64,000 bases of DNA from Chryseobacterium sp. GVT01B (GCF_019970045.1 NZ_JAHXYI010000008.1:1-64000), one strand, 5' to 3'. Positions 16,747 to 25,403 are shown, counted from the first letter of the stretch. Translations and numbers: made by a program. The notes: a model not told the origin generated them from the sequence alone.

Positions 16747-17904
16747 TTAAAAGCTGGTAATGATTCGGTTAATTCCTTCTTCTAAAATTTCCTGTGAGGT
16801 GGAAAAACAAATTCTGATATGTCCTTCCGCTCCTTTTCCGAACCATCTTTCTGATCCTGGAACAATGGCAACCTTTCCCTGCTTTAAAACATGTTGGGCA
16901 AACTGATCGCTGGACATTCTGTTTTCAATCTTCGGAAACAGCACAAAAGTAGCCTCAGGCAGATTGGGAGTTAGAATTTCTGAACGGCTTAATAATGTAA
17001 AAGCAAAATTTCTGTTACTCTGTAAATGAGCTAAAAATTCTTTATACCAAGGCTTTGCTTTCTCCAAAGCTACACTTCCGGCAATCTGGGACAACGTAGA
17101 AACGCCTTCTATTGTTGAATTAAAATTGGATTTTTCTGTAAAATCCTCAAGAATATCCTGGTCATTACACAATACAGCTCCAATTCTCAGTCCTGCAATT
17201 CCAAATGATTTTGAAAAGCCGTAAACGGTAAAACTTTTTCTCTTCGCCTTCTCAGAAACGGAAGAATAGGTATGGAAGTTTTTGTTATCATAAATAATAT
17301 CGCTCCAGATTTCATCACTCATTACCCAAAGGTCATGAGCTGAAGCGATTTCTGCTATTTTTATTAAAACTTCTTTAGAATACACTTTCCCCAATGGATT
17401 GTGCGGATTGCAGATGCTGATAAGCTTGGTTTTAGAATTGATTAAAGAAACCAGTTTTTCAAAATCAATATCTCCCGTTGTTGTATTTACAGGGCAAAGC
17501 ATCACTTTTCCACCAGCTGTTTCTACTGATTTTTTGAAAAGAAAATCTACAGGATCCAGAATAATGGCTTCATCTCCCGGGCTCAGAACATAAGACGCTA
17601 TCAGAAACATTCCTTGAGCAGCACTGTTGACTGCCAGAATATTTTCCGGAAAAAAGCTTCCGTGTTTCTCATTGTTAAAATGATCTGCAACACTTTTTTT
17701 GAATTCCGGAAGACCGGAAAACGGCCCGTAGCTTAAATAGCCGTCTTTCAGGTATTCAATAATTCCCTGTTCTATTTCAGGGGCTGTCCTGAAGTCCGGA
17801 TCTGCAGCGGTAAGAGGAATAATTCCTTCTTCTAAAGTTGCCCATCTTCCGTTGTAGGCCTTTCTTTTCAGTGCTTCAAAATTGATATCGTTATTGCTGA
17901 ACAT
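16747..17904 (-). CDS. MalY/PatB-type PLP aminotransferase (cystathionine beta-lyase-like)
   Basis: This 385-residue fold-type I PLP enzyme shows the MalY/PatB subgroup pattern: PLTAADPDF near residue 30, the DGYLSYGP substrate region, ISICNPHNPLGKVYS, DEIWSDIIYD, and the Schiff-base lysine K232 in GFSKSFGIAGLR. Members cleave C-S bonds or transaminate. Its gene starts 2 bp after the stop of a flavin monooxygenase gene, so the two are co-transcribed and may act on the same small molecule. The specific substrate cannot be deduced. Confidence 0.88.
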   Translation of the reverse strand: MFSNNDINFEALKRKAYNGRWATLEEGIIPLTAADPDFRTAPEIEQGIIEYLKDGYLSYGPFSGLPEFKKSVADHFNNEKHGSFFPENILAVNSAAQGMFLIASYVLSPGDEAIILDPVDFLFKKSVETAGGKVMLCPVNTTTGDIDFEKLVSLINSKTKLISICNPHNPLGKVYSKEVLIKIAEIASAHDLWVMSDEIWSDIIYDNKNFHTYSSVSEKAKRKSFTVYGFSKSFGIAGLRIGAVLCNDQDILEDFTEKSNFNSTIEGVSTLSQIAGSVALEKAKPWYKEFLAHLQSNRNFAFTLLSRSEILTPNLPEATFVLFPKIENRMSSDQFAQHVLKQGKVAIVPGSERWFGKGAEGHIRICFSTSQEILEEGINRIITSF

Positions 17905-17906
17905 AT

Positions 17907-18983
17907 TTATTTATAAGATATGGGTAAAATATTTTCTGATTGTTGATTGAGCGGGAGCAGGAACTGATTGAGCAATGTTCTTCCGTTATTGATATGAACC
18001 TCAATTTCAGGTTTCCTTTTTGCTTGATATTTTCTGAAGGCTTCCGTTTTATCCCCTTCTTCAACTAAATATTTCGTTAATATGAAAGAGTCCTTCAATG
18101 CAGAGGTTACACCCTGGCTTGTAAATGGGATCAGTGGATGCGCTGCATCTCCGATGAATACAATGTTATCTTTATAAAACGGATTCAGCTTTTCCAGCTC
18201 ATAAACACACCATAAATGTACGTTTCTATAGTCTGATTTCTGTATAATTGATGGAACTACCGGATGCCAGTTTTCAAAAACTTCAAGCATATATTTCCTT
18301 AGATTTTCTGCTGAGCACTCGTTGATCATGTATTTTTCATTATCAAACTGTGAATACCAAAGAATGGTATCATGGGTGAGTTTAAGAATTCCAAAAGTTA
18401 ACCCGCCGTCTTCATGATGGAATTTTATAAAGTCATTTTCAATAGAATCTGCAATTTCCTTATCCTGAATGATATTCACTACTTCACTTTCCCTTACCAC
18501 TTTCATGGTTTGGTCTTTAAAAAGTTGGCTTCTGATACGGCTTCGGGAGCCATCAGAAATGATCGCTATTTCTGCATCAATATCAGTTCCATCAGAAAGT
18601 TTTAATTTTCCGTTCTGTTGATTATCGGGGATTATCGTTTGTTCATAGGTTATCTTTTCAGGAGAAATGTTTTGAACCAGCAGATCAATTAATGAATGTC
18701 TTGAAATGGCAAAAACATGTTTAAGCTCTTTTTCTGCCAGTATTTTCCCTGTATGGGAATATTGTATGTATTTCTTTAAAAAATTTCCATGCTGAAGGAG
18801 AAGGTCTGGATCTATGATCTGATAAAGATATTCCATCCCTTCTTGTGGAATAAGAAAGCCATGGCCTGTCAGATCTTTCTTTTTTCTTCTTTCGTAAATG
18901 TGATAATCAATCTTATGTTTTTCTAAGTAATTCGCCATGCTTAAGCCGGAGATACCGGCGCCCACGACAGCAATTTTCTTCAT
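17907..18983 (-). CDS. FAD-dependent monooxygenase (PHBH fold)
   Basis: The 358-residue flavoprotein opens with the Rossmann motif VVGAGISGLSMA (about 5-16) and an acidic strand end at YERR. A DG-type motif (ISDGSRSRIRSQL) and the GD motif FIGDAAHPLIPFTSQGV follow, the set typical of class A flavin monooxygenases such as PHBH, UbiH and the tetracycline oxidase TetX. Overall similarity seems generic, so I do not assign a substrate. It is the first gene of a pair with the PLP enzyme. A TAATTTTG box lies on the minus strand at 19049-19056. Confidence 0.87.
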   Translation of the reverse strand: MKKIAVVGAGISGLSMANYLEKHKIDYHIYERRKKKDLTGHGFLIPQEGMEYLYQIIDPDLLLQHGNFLKKYIQYSHTGKILAEKELKHVFAISRHSLIDLLVQNISPEKITYEQTIIPDNQQNGKLKLSDGTDIDAEIAIISDGSRSRIRSQLFKDQTMKVVRESEVVNIIQDKEIADSIENDFIKFHHEDGGLTFGILKLTHDTILWYSQFDNEKYMINECSAENLRKYMLEVFENWHPVVPSIIQKSDYRNVHLWCVYELEKLNPFYKDNIVFIGDAAHPLIPFTSQGVTSALKDSFILTKYLVEEGDKTEAFRKYQAKRKPEIEVHINNGRTLLNQFLLPLNQQSENILPISYK

Positions 18984-19048
18984 TTTGGGAATAACGGTTT
19001 TTCAGGTTGGTTCTCAAGTATTTTTATATCTGTTTTACCAGATCGATA

Positions 19049-19056
19049 CAAAATTA
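19049..19056 (-). promoter_or_regulatory. Promoter -7 box of the monooxygenase/aminotransferase pair
   Basis: TAATTTTG on the minus strand matches TAnnTTTG, about 65 bp upstream of the monooxygenase start. Confidence 0.45.
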
Positions 19057-19285
19057 AAATTAAAAACATTCACTATTTCAAAAAAGAAATTAATTTAATT
19101 GGGTTTTCTGAAAAAATAAAGTGGAAAGAATAATATGTTATGTGTGATAAAGAAATATGTTTGATTTATATTTATTTGTAAAATATAATATATGAATGGT
19201 TTTAAACTAGTTATGTTTGTTTTTTTGAAAATAAGAGGGACGAGATTGTTCTTGTATAGGAAACTTTTGAATTTTAATGCATAAA
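19057..19285. other. Remaining AT-rich part of a 330-bp intergenic gap
   Basis: Between the two minus-strand transcription units I see only AT-rich DNA in this stretch, without a supported gene, RNA or repeat. Confidence 0.5.
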
Positions 19286-19309
19286 AAAACCGGAAAAAAT
19301 TCCGGTTTT
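19286..19309 (-). terminator. Terminator of the tryptophanase gene
   Basis: AAAACCGGAA / TTCCGGTTTT stem, 10 bp with a 4-nt loop, is bordered by an A-run that gives a U-run on the minus strand, right after the tnaA stop. Confidence 0.85.
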
Positions 19310-19313
19310 ATGA

Positions 19314-20690
19314 TTAAGCTTTTTCAAGCTGAACAGTAAAGTGTCTTAAGATTTCCGGTTCCCAGGTGATCTTATATCCTTTTGCTATTTCTTCACGTCT
19401 TTCATAAACGTTCTTGATAGCAGCAGCAATATAATCCATATGGTTATTGGTATAGGTTCTTCTAGGAATCGCCAGACGTACCAATTCTAACTTAGGATAA
19501 CGGTTTTCTCTTGTTGCAGGATCTCTGTCTGCCAATAGTGTTCCTATTTCTACAGTTCTGATCCCTGCTTCTTTGTAAATTTCAAGTCCTAACGTCTGTG
19601 CCGGATATTCTTCACGGGAAACATTGGGAAGGAAGTTTAAAGAATCAATGAATACAGCATGTCCTCCGATTGGTTTCTGAACCGGGATTCCGTATTCGAT
19701 CAGTTTATTACCTAAATATTCAACCTGAGAAATTCTGCTTTCAAGATAAGCGAACTCAGTAGCTTCGTCAAGACCTACAGCTAATGCTGCCATATCTCTT
19801 CCGGCCATTCCTCCGTAAGTAATAAATCCTTCGTAAATAATAGTAAAGTTGGAAGCTTTTCTGAAAACTTCTTCATTATTCAAAGCAATGAATCCACCAA
19901 TATTTACTAAACCGTCTTTTTTAGAACTCATTGTCATCCCGTCTCCGTAAGAGAAAATTTCCTTACAGATTTCTTTGATGCTTCTGTTTTCCTGTCCTGC
20001 TTCTCTTTTTTTGATGAAGTAAGCATTCTCTGCAAATCTCGCTGAATCAAAGAATACAGGGATTCCATATTGGTCTGAAAGTGCCTTTACGGCCTTCATG
20101 TTTTCTAGTGATACAGGCTGTCCTCCTGAAGAGTTACATGTAATGGTAATTAAACAGAAAGGAATATTTTCTTTAGGATGGCTTTTATAAACTTCTTCCA
20201 GCTTTTCAAGGTTGATATTTCCTTTGAAAGGGTGAAGGTCATTAATATCAAAAGCTTCATCAATAGTACAGTCGATGGCATGTGCCTTTCTGATCTCGAT
20301 ATGCCCCTTAGTAGTGTCAAAATGAGAGTTCCCCGGAACTACATCACCTTCTTTTACCAATACGGAGAAAAGAACGTTTTCTGCAGCTCTTCCCTGGTGT
20401 GTAGGTAATAAATATTTGAATCCTGTAATATTCTCTACAGTTTTCTGTAATTGTTCAAAAGAACGGGAACCTGCGTAGCTTTCATCTCCTGTCATCAAAG
20501 CAGACCATTGTCTATCAGACATTGCTCCGGTTCCTGAATCGGTAAGCAAATCAATATAAACATGTGAAGATCTTAAATTGAAAAGGTTATAATTAGCTTC
20601 TTTAAGCCATTGCTCTCTTTCTTCTCTGGTAGATTGGTAGATTTCCTCCACCATTTTGATGCGGAAAGGTTCCGCGTACGGTAATTTCAT
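19314..20690 (-). CDS. tnaA: Tryptophanase (indole-forming)
   Basis: The 458-residue PLP enzyme belongs to the tryptophanase/tyrosine phenol-lyase family: YIDLLTDSGTGAMSD near 45-59, THQGRAAEN, and the PLP lysine in MSSKKDG (K257/K258). Two positions separate the activities. Tryptophan-specific enzymes have Asp in FDTT and His in RHFT, whereas tyrosine phenol-lyase has Thr and Phe. Here D125 and H450 are present, so it should convert tryptophan to indole, pyruvate and ammonia. This fits the indole-positive habit of many Chryseobacterium. No TnaC-like leader or tryptophan permease gene is adjacent. A perfect 19-bp palindrome lies 41 bp upstream. Confidence 0.94.
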   Translation of the reverse strand: MKLPYAEPFRIKMVEEIYQSTREEREQWLKEANYNLFNLRSSHVYIDLLTDSGTGAMSDRQWSALMTGDESYAGSRSFEQLQKTVENITGFKYLLPTHQGRAAENVLFSVLVKEGDVVPGNSHFDTTKGHIEIRKAHAIDCTIDEAFDINDLHPFKGNINLEKLEEVYKSHPKENIPFCLITITCNSSGGQPVSLENMKAVKALSDQYGIPVFFDSARFAENAYFIKKREAGQENRSIKEICKEIFSYGDGMTMSSKKDGLVNIGGFIALNNEEVFRKASNFTIIYEGFITYGGMAGRDMAALAVGLDEATEFAYLESRISQVEYLGNKLIEYGIPVQKPIGGHAVFIDSLNFLPNVSREEYPAQTLGLEIYKEAGIRTVEIGTLLADRDPATRENRYPKLELVRLAIPRRTYTNNHMDYIAAAIKNVYERREEIAKGYKITWEPEILRHFTVQLEKA

Positions 20691-20730
20691 GAGTTAAAAT
20701 ATGTTTTAAATTGTTTGTAAAGAAAATGTG

Positions 20731-20749
20731 TTTGAAAATAATTTTCAAA
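20731..20749. promoter_or_regulatory. Perfect palindrome upstream of tnaA
   Basis: TTTGAAAAT and ATTTTCAAA flank a single central A, a dyad with 9-bp arms 41 bp before the tnaA start. It has no GC clamp or U-run, so an operator is likelier than a terminator. Confidence 0.45.
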
Positions 20750-20782
20750 ATTCATCAATGTATAAATAAGGCCTGGGAAGTA

Positions 20783-21400
20783 TTATTCCGGAGCTTTAAA
20801 TATATTTTCATCAGAATGGAATCCGGCTACACCGCCGCTCACTGCAAACTTCATTGCAGAAGCCGCTGTCATTCCCACTACAGGTTTGATGTTTTTTTCT
20901 TCAGTAACAATTACCCAGCCCGAAATGGCGTACGAGTGGGGAAGATATACCGCAACGTAATTATGCTTGTCAACGTCCGACATTTCTTTTTGAGTTAAAA
21001 AACCAATTCTCCAGATTTCCGGATTTTCATTGGTTTTTACCCATACAGGATCGTTGAATTTTTTCTTATCACCTACAAATGAAGACATCACGTCTTTTGT
21101 AGGGGTATAAATATGCTTTACTCCCGGAGTTTTCTCCAGTAAGCTGTCCATGGTATCAAAAAAGAATCTTCCGACCACGAATTTATTTCCCAGATATCCT
21201 AAAATAGCTGTAAACAGAATGATTGATACGAAAACAAGCCCTGGGATTTGCTTTGCAAGAGAAGGAACAAGATTGTCAATTGCACTTACAATATACCAGA
21301 TTACAAAAATGGTAAGCCCGATAGGACCAATAATAACCAGTCCCTGAAAAAAGTTTTTCAGGAATAAATTGGCAATATTTTCAAAGCTTGGCTTCTTCAA
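20783..21400 (-). CDS. DUF502 family membrane protein
   Basis: The 205-residue protein has two N-terminal transmembrane helices (about 15-40 and 52-75) with the conserved GPIGLTIFVIWYIVS segment, followed by a soluble domain containing PLLEKTPGVKHIYTPTKDV-like sequence and VYLPHSYAISGWV, which fits DUF502. The function is unknown. The start is a TTG at 21400: an in-frame stop lies six codons upstream and no ATG precedes the conserved KKPSFENIA opening. It is in the same orientation as the MiaE-like gene 25 bp upstream. Confidence 0.85.
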   Translation of the reverse strand: MKKPSFENIANLFLKNFFQGLVIIGPIGLTIFVIWYIVSAIDNLVPSLAKQIPGLVFVSIILFTAILGYLGNKFVVGRFFFDTMDSLLEKTPGVKHIYTPTKDVMSSFVGDKKKFNDPVWVKTNENPEIWRIGFLTQKEMSDVDKHNYVAVYLPHSYAISGWVIVTEEKNIKPVVGMTAASAMKFAVSGGVAGFHSDENIFKAPE

Positions 21401-21425
21401 TGTGTATTCTTTACTGTTTTATATT

Positions 21426-22004
21426 TTAACCGTGAATGGTTTCTTTATTTCCGTAGGATTTAATGATGCTGGCTTCATATTCCAGCCATTCTTCCCAACG
21501 TTTGTTTACTTTCTCAGGATTTCCGAGCTGTCTTGCAAATCCAATGAAAGTTGTATAATGATTGGCTTCGGAAATCATAAGTTCTTTATAGAAAACTTTA
21601 AGTTCTTCGTCTTTGATGTTTTCGGTAAGAACCTTGAATCTTTCGCAGCTTCTTGCTTCAATCATAGCAGCGAAAAGCATTTTGTCTACGATGAGGTCTT
21701 CTCTTGTTCCCTGCACGATAAATTTCGCCAGTTCATTCACATAATCATCTTTTCTTGCTCTTCCGAAGGTATGTCCTCTTTTCTTAATGATCTCATGAAC
21801 CTGATTGAAATGATCCAGTTCTTCCTGTGCAATGGCAAGAAGTTCTGTAACAATTTCAGGATATTCCGGAAGCATTGTAATCAGGCCTATGGCATTGGTA
21901 GCTGCTTTTTGCTCGCACCAGGCATGATCTGTTAAAATTTCTCCGATGTTTCCTTCTGCAATATTTGCCCACCTTGGATCGGTAGGGAGTTTCAACTTAA
22001 ACAT
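21426..22004 (-). CDS. miaE: MiaE-like tRNA hydroxylase (ms2io6A37 formation)
   Basis: The 192-residue helical protein carries the di-iron ferritin-like signature of MiaE: LTDHAWCEQKAA, then EELDHFNQVHEI, then MIEARSCERF and ISEANHYTTF, giving the expected Glu/His ligand set in two half-sites. MiaE hydroxylates the isopentenyl group of ms2i6A37 in tRNAs that read U-starting codons. The partner that makes the methylthio group, miaB, is at 47281 in the same window. Assignment rests on recognised motifs; other small diiron proteins are a weaker alternative. Confidence 0.85.
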   Translation of the reverse strand: MFKLKLPTDPRWANIAEGNIGEILTDHAWCEQKAATNAIGLITMLPEYPEIVTELLAIAQEELDHFNQVHEIIKKRGHTFGRARKDDYVNELAKFIVQGTREDLIVDKMLFAAMIEARSCERFKVLTENIKDEELKVFYKELMISEANHYTTFIGFARQLGNPEKVNKRWEEWLEYEASIIKSYGNKETIHG

Positions 22005-22078
22005 GTTGTAAAATTTCTGTAAATTTAAACAAATTGAGGTAAGAAATGTGACTTTATTTCAATTTGATCGTTAAAGTC

Positions 22079-23167
22079 TTAAGAGGCGGTCTTTCTTCTT
22101 AGGAATTCCAAAATACTCCAACCCCGGCTATCCACTTTTTTTAACCCGGCAGAAATTATGAAGGCTAAAATGATATTAATGCCATAAATAATGATCATTA
22201 AAATCCACCACGGCATATTTTCTTTTAATGGAACCACCAGAAAATACACCAATGAAGAACTGATTCCCTGTGCAAAGTAGAAGAAAATAGCATTCTTTCC
22301 GATATGGGTAATGAAATTTTCTTTTGTAATCTTTAATCGGTTATAAAGAACAAATAAGGTTACCAGGGAGAATAATGCCCAGATGATATAAGGGATTTTT
22401 GGCGGGAATTTGTTTTTATTGATTTTATAGAAGATTTCTCCTCCATAGTACCAGAACATCCATACGAGAGTGGCTCCAGCAAGTGCATATAGCATAGGAA
22501 TTGCTTTGGCGGGAATTTTTTTTCCACGCATTTTGTTTCCAATTAAAAATACTGCAAGATAAAATGCTACATATCCCACCTGTCCAGTTGGATAATATTC
22601 CGGGAAAATGTTGAATAATAAGGTTAAACCAATGCAAAGCCCAATGAACCAGTTGATGTGTTTCGGGAAGAACCTTAAGATAAGGACACCAAAAACAGTG
22701 AGAACATAATAAACTTTAAGATACCAGAAACTTCCCATCACCACAGGAAAAGTGTCAGCATTGGTATATTGATGCAGATACCAGTTGCCCAAATTTTCCC
22801 ATTGAGGAGTTGTTGAAATGCTGATAGCAGAATATTTAGATCCGAATGTGGAATAAAAGCTTTGGAGCCATTCCATAGAAAAGAAGCTCAGTCCAAAAAC
22901 TTTAAAGAAATAATCTAAAAAGAACAGGAAAGTTACAAATATCATATAGGTAATCTGCAGTTTCAACAGACGGTACAGTGTTTTTTCAATATTGGCTCCG
23001 GAAGTAATCCCACTCAAGGCATAGAAAAGAGCTACGTCAAAAACCAGAGAGAAGACTCTTACTTCGGCGGGAATATAAAATTGTCCAGACCAGAAGGCGG
23101 TATGGATAAATATGATGGAAAGTGTTGCCAGTCCTTTGGCGAAATCAATATAGAGATCTCTGTTCAT
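22079..23167 (-). CDS. Acyltransferase 3 family membrane protein
   Basis: The 362-residue protein has about ten hydrophobic helices and opens with the family hallmark RDLYIDFAKGLATLSIIFIHTAF, in which the helix-1 histidine is the presumed catalytic residue. No SGNH domain is attached. Such proteins O-acylate surface sugars, lipids or peptidoglycan; some lineage members are only structural relatives. No glycan biosynthesis genes are adjacent. A TATTTTTG box sits on the minus strand at 23199-23206. Confidence 0.82.
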   Translation of the reverse strand: MNRDLYIDFAKGLATLSIIFIHTAFWSGQFYIPAEVRVFSLVFDVALFYALSGITSGANIEKTLYRLLKLQITYMIFVTFLFFLDYFFKVFGLSFFSMEWLQSFYSTFGSKYSAISISTTPQWENLGNWYLHQYTNADTFPVVMGSFWYLKVYYVLTVFGVLILRFFPKHINWFIGLCIGLTLLFNIFPEYYPTGQVGYVAFYLAVFLIGNKMRGKKIPAKAIPMLYALAGATLVWMFWYYGGEIFYKINKNKFPPKIPYIIWALFSLVTLFVLYNRLKITKENFITHIGKNAIFFYFAQGISSSLVYFLVVPLKENMPWWILMIIIYGINIILAFIISAGLKKVDSRGWSILEFLRRKTAS

Positions 23168-23198
23168 TATAGATTGCTTGGAAGTTTTTTTATTTTTT

Positions 23199-23206
23199 CA
23201 AAAATA
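23199..23206 (-). promoter_or_regulatory. -7 box of the acyltransferase gene
   Basis: TATTTTTG on the minus strand, 32 bp upstream of the start at 23167, fits TAnnTTTG. No well-placed -33 element was found. Confidence 0.45.
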
Positions 23207-23254
23207 CAAACAAATTGATTTTATAGAACATAAAAAGATTTTTTTAAACAAAAA

Positions 23255-23283
23255 AAGGGGCGGAACATACTGCCCGCCTCCTT
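23255..23283 (-). terminator. Terminator of the metalloprotease lipoprotein gene
   Basis: A GGCGG / CCGCC stem extended by AGG / CCT with one bulge is next to an A-run on the plus strand (U-run on the minus strand), downstream of the stop at 23315. Confidence 0.6.
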
Positions 23284-23314
23284 TCTTAAATATGCTAAAA
23301 ATGAATGTTCTCGT

Positions 23315-24202
23315 TTATTGAAGATGTTTAAATTCTTCAGCAGAAATTTCTCCAGACTGAATTTTTTTCAGCTCATCTATATATTGACTCATGTAAGCAT
23401 CAATTTCAGGATTCACGGTATTCTTAGCCATCTTGTAAGTTCCGTTTAATACTCCCTGATAATAATAGAAGAAGTTATAATCGAAATTGGACGCGTTAAG
23501 GTCATACTGTCCCAAAAGGAATCCTAAACGCACTGCAGATCTTCTCTGCGCAGGTGTTCCGTGATGGTTTACATTATTTGTCTGGTAATCTCCGATACTT
23601 TGAGCAAACTCATAAGCTGCTGCAATTTCCGGGAAGCTTGTTTTGTTGTACCCGTTAGGTCTTCTCAAATAGTATCCTGCAAAACCATCAGCTTCAAGCT
23701 CATTAGGTCTGTAAGTTGATTCTGACACAGACGGAAGATTGAAGATATACTGCAGTTGATGTCCATACTCGTGGGCAAGAATCATTGCATTAACGATATC
23801 ACCGCCTTTTGATTTTGCATCATAATAGATGGCGTATCCGTAATAGATCTTTCCGGTAGAGTAGGAAATTGCATTGTACGTTGAATTGTAATTGGATGGA
23901 TCATTCACAAATCTCAGTGTAGGATTGCTTCTTCCCCACATGCTTGCAATTTTAGTCATCTGACCGTTCATAAAATTGGTGTCTGTGGAATTTTGAAGTC
24001 CGGTTAATAAGACCGAATTAGCGCTCCAGTTATTATCTACATAAGAGCAGATTTTTTCCAGATCTCCAGGCTGATCAATTTTTGCACTAAGTTCTTCTTG
24101 CTGAGGTTGAACACTGTTGTCCATCTGGTCATCACTACATGCTGTCAACGAAGTGACAGCAATGGCGCCTGCTAGTAAGCAGAGATTAAAGTTTCTTTTC
24201 AT
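23315..24202 (-). CDS. Neutral zinc metallopeptidase, lipoprotein
   Basis: From the ATG at 24202 the product has 295 residues and a lipoprotein signal ending TSLTAC (C22), so it should be a cell-envelope lipoprotein. The mature part contains HEYGH (H144, E145, H148) and a downstream glutamate in NELEADGFAGYY, the layout of gluzincin-like neutral zinc peptidases related to the YpfJ family. A SASE-type linker follows the signal. Substrate and role are unknown. It is monocistronic, with its own terminator, and divergent from rplU. Confidence 0.8.
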   Translation of the reverse strand: MKRNFNLCLLAGAIAVTSLTACSDDQMDNSVQPQQEELSAKIDQPGDLEKICSYVDNNWSANSVLLTGLQNSTDTNFMNGQMTKIASMWGRSNPTLRFVNDPSNYNSTYNAISYSTGKIYYGYAIYYDAKSKGGDIVNAMILAHEYGHQLQYIFNLPSVSESTYRPNELEADGFAGYYLRRPNGYNKTSFPEIAAAYEFAQSIGDYQTNNVNHHGTPAQRRSAVRLGFLLGQYDLNASNFDYNFFYYYQGVLNGTYKMAKNTVNPEIDAYMSQYIDELKKIQSGEISAEEFKHLQ

Positions 24203-24322
24203 ATATAAATTCAATTTGGTAAAACGAAGGTATGAAATTATCTCTTAAGTGTGAGTACATTATTAAAAAAAATTATTCAAAACATAGTGAATAGGATTTT
24301 AATTAAAAAAACATTGCTTTGA

Positions 24323-24356
24323 TTGTAAGCTAATTAGAAATTTATGTGTATATTTG
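24323..24356 (+). promoter_or_regulatory. rplU-rpmA promoter
   Basis: TTG at 24323-24325 and TATATTTG at 24349-24356 are 23 bp apart, and the -7 box lies 30 bp before the rplU ATG; this matches the Bacteroidota promoter. Confidence 0.65.
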
Positions 24357-24386
24357 CACCTCGAAATAACTAAAAATTTATAAACA

Positions 24387-24965
24387 ATGTTTGCAATTGT
24401 AGAAATAGCAGGGCTTCAATACAAAGTTGAGCAAGACCAGAAGTTGTTTGTAAACCGTTTAAAAGGAGATAAAGGAGGAAAAGTTTCTTTCGATAAAGTT
24501 CTTCTTACTGTAAACGGTGCAATCACTGTAGGCGCCCCAGCTGTAAACGGAATCACTGTAGAAGCAGAGATCCTTGACCACGTTAAAGCTGATAAAGTAA
24601 TCGTTTTCAAAAAGAAAAGAAGAAAAGGTTACAAAGTGAAAAACGGTCACAGACAATCTTTAACTCAAATCGTAATCACTGGTATTACAGGATTTGAAGG
24701 TGGAGCTAAAAAAGCTGCTGCTAAAAAAGAAACTGTGAAAGGTGAAGTTCTTTCTGACAACGCAACTGTTAACTTTGGTGAAGATCACGAGTTGAACTAT
24801 CACTTAAAGAAAAACAACTTGTCTCAGTCTAAAGAGAACAGAGAAACTTTAATTACTTTAGGTAAAGCAGTTAAAGTGGAATTAGAAAAGAATATTCTTA
24901 CTCATGAAGAAGTAGATGCTGCTATCATTAAGAATATCGATCAATTTAAAGCACTTAATAAATAA
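24387..24965 (+). CDS. rplU: Ribosomal protein L21 with C-terminal extension
   Basis: The first 105 residues are a normal bL21: MFAIVEIAGLQYKVEQDQ, the TVGAPAVNG loop, and the FKKKRRKGYKVKNGHRQ basic tail that contacts 23S rRNA. The protein then continues to 192 residues, nearly twice the usual ~103, through a Lys/Ala linker into a predicted helical segment of about 65 residues. No stop or frameshift interrupts it, and the extension ends with rpmA 12 bp downstream. The rplU-rpmA order is the conserved one. The role of the extension is unknown; I recall longer L21 forms in other Bacteroidota. Confidence 0.96.
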   Translation: MFAIVEIAGLQYKVEQDQKLFVNRLKGDKGGKVSFDKVLLTVNGAITVGAPAVNGITVEAEILDHVKADKVIVFKKKRRKGYKVKNGHRQSLTQIVITGITGFEGGAKKAAAKKETVKGEVLSDNATVNFGEDHELNYHLKKNNLSQSKENRETLITLGKAVKVELEKNILTHEEVDAAIIKNIDQFKALNK

Positions 24966-24977
24966 TCCAGTAATAAA

Positions 24978-25235
24978 ATGGCACACAAGAAAGGAGTCGG
25001 TAGTTCCAAGAACGGTAGAGAGTCTCACTCTAAAAGATTAGGTGTGAAGATTTTCGGAGGACAAGCAGCTATTGCCGGAAATATTATTGTTAGACAAAGA
25101 GGTACTCAGCACCACCCAGGTGATAACGTGGGAATCGGTAAAGATCACACTTTGTTTGCATTAGTAGATGGTAAAGTAGTTTTCAGAAAGAAAGCAAACA
25201 ACAGATCTTTTGTATCTGTAGAACCAAACGCATAA
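24978..25235 (+). CDS. rpmA: Ribosomal protein L27
   Basis: The 85-residue bL27 starts MAHKKGVGSSKNGRESHSKR. The N-terminus reaches the peptidyl-transferase centre, and there is no Firmicutes-type cleavable prefix. The core GNIIVRQRGTQHHPGDNVG is typical. It is co-transcribed with rplU and followed by a strong terminator. Confidence 0.98.
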   Translation: MAHKKGVGSSKNGRESHSKRLGVKIFGGQAAIAGNIIVRQRGTQHHPGDNVGIGKDHTLFALVDGKVVFRKKANNRSFVSVEPNA

Positions 25236-25260
25236 TTTTTAAGCGTTTTATAAAAATTAG

Positions 25261-25287
25261 AGCCTCAGCATTTGCTGAGGCTTTTTT
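25261..25287 (+). terminator. Terminator of rplU-rpmA
   Basis: AGCCTCAGCA / TGCTGAGGCT stem with a 3-nt loop runs straight into a T-run. Confidence 0.9.
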
Positions 25288-25341
25288 GTTATTACAATTG
25301 TAATAAGTTTTTGGAATATTCAATTGTTTGTGAAATATTTT

Positions 25342-25349
25342 TATATTTG
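25342..25349 (+). promoter_or_regulatory. -7 box of the 25425 peptide gene
   Basis: TATATTTG matches TAnnTTTG and places the transcript start about 70 nt before the ATG, so the conserved 29-nt element (25375-25403) would lie within the 5' leader. Confidence 0.6.
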
Positions 25350-25374
25350 TTAACTGTCCAGTTATGAATTAGTT

Positions 25375-25403
25375 GCGGGAGCCGAAAAGCATGAAGAGTA
25401 GGC
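25375..25403 (+). promoter_or_regulatory. Conserved 29-nt leader element, copy 2
   Basis: It aligns without gaps to the copies at 728 and 25733. GCC (25381-25383) can pair with GGC (25401-25403) around GAAAAGC and AGAGTA. It ends 21 nt before the start codon. Confidence 0.75.

Noticed and set aside
19314..20690. Tyrosine phenol-lyase instead of tryptophanase
   Set aside because: D125 and H450 are the tryptophanase residues; the lyase has Thr and Phe at these places.
21369..21935. 188-codon plus-strand frame over the MiaE-like gene
   Set aside because: It is antisense to a gene with clear diiron motifs; Phe/Cys/Ser-rich as expected for a shadow.
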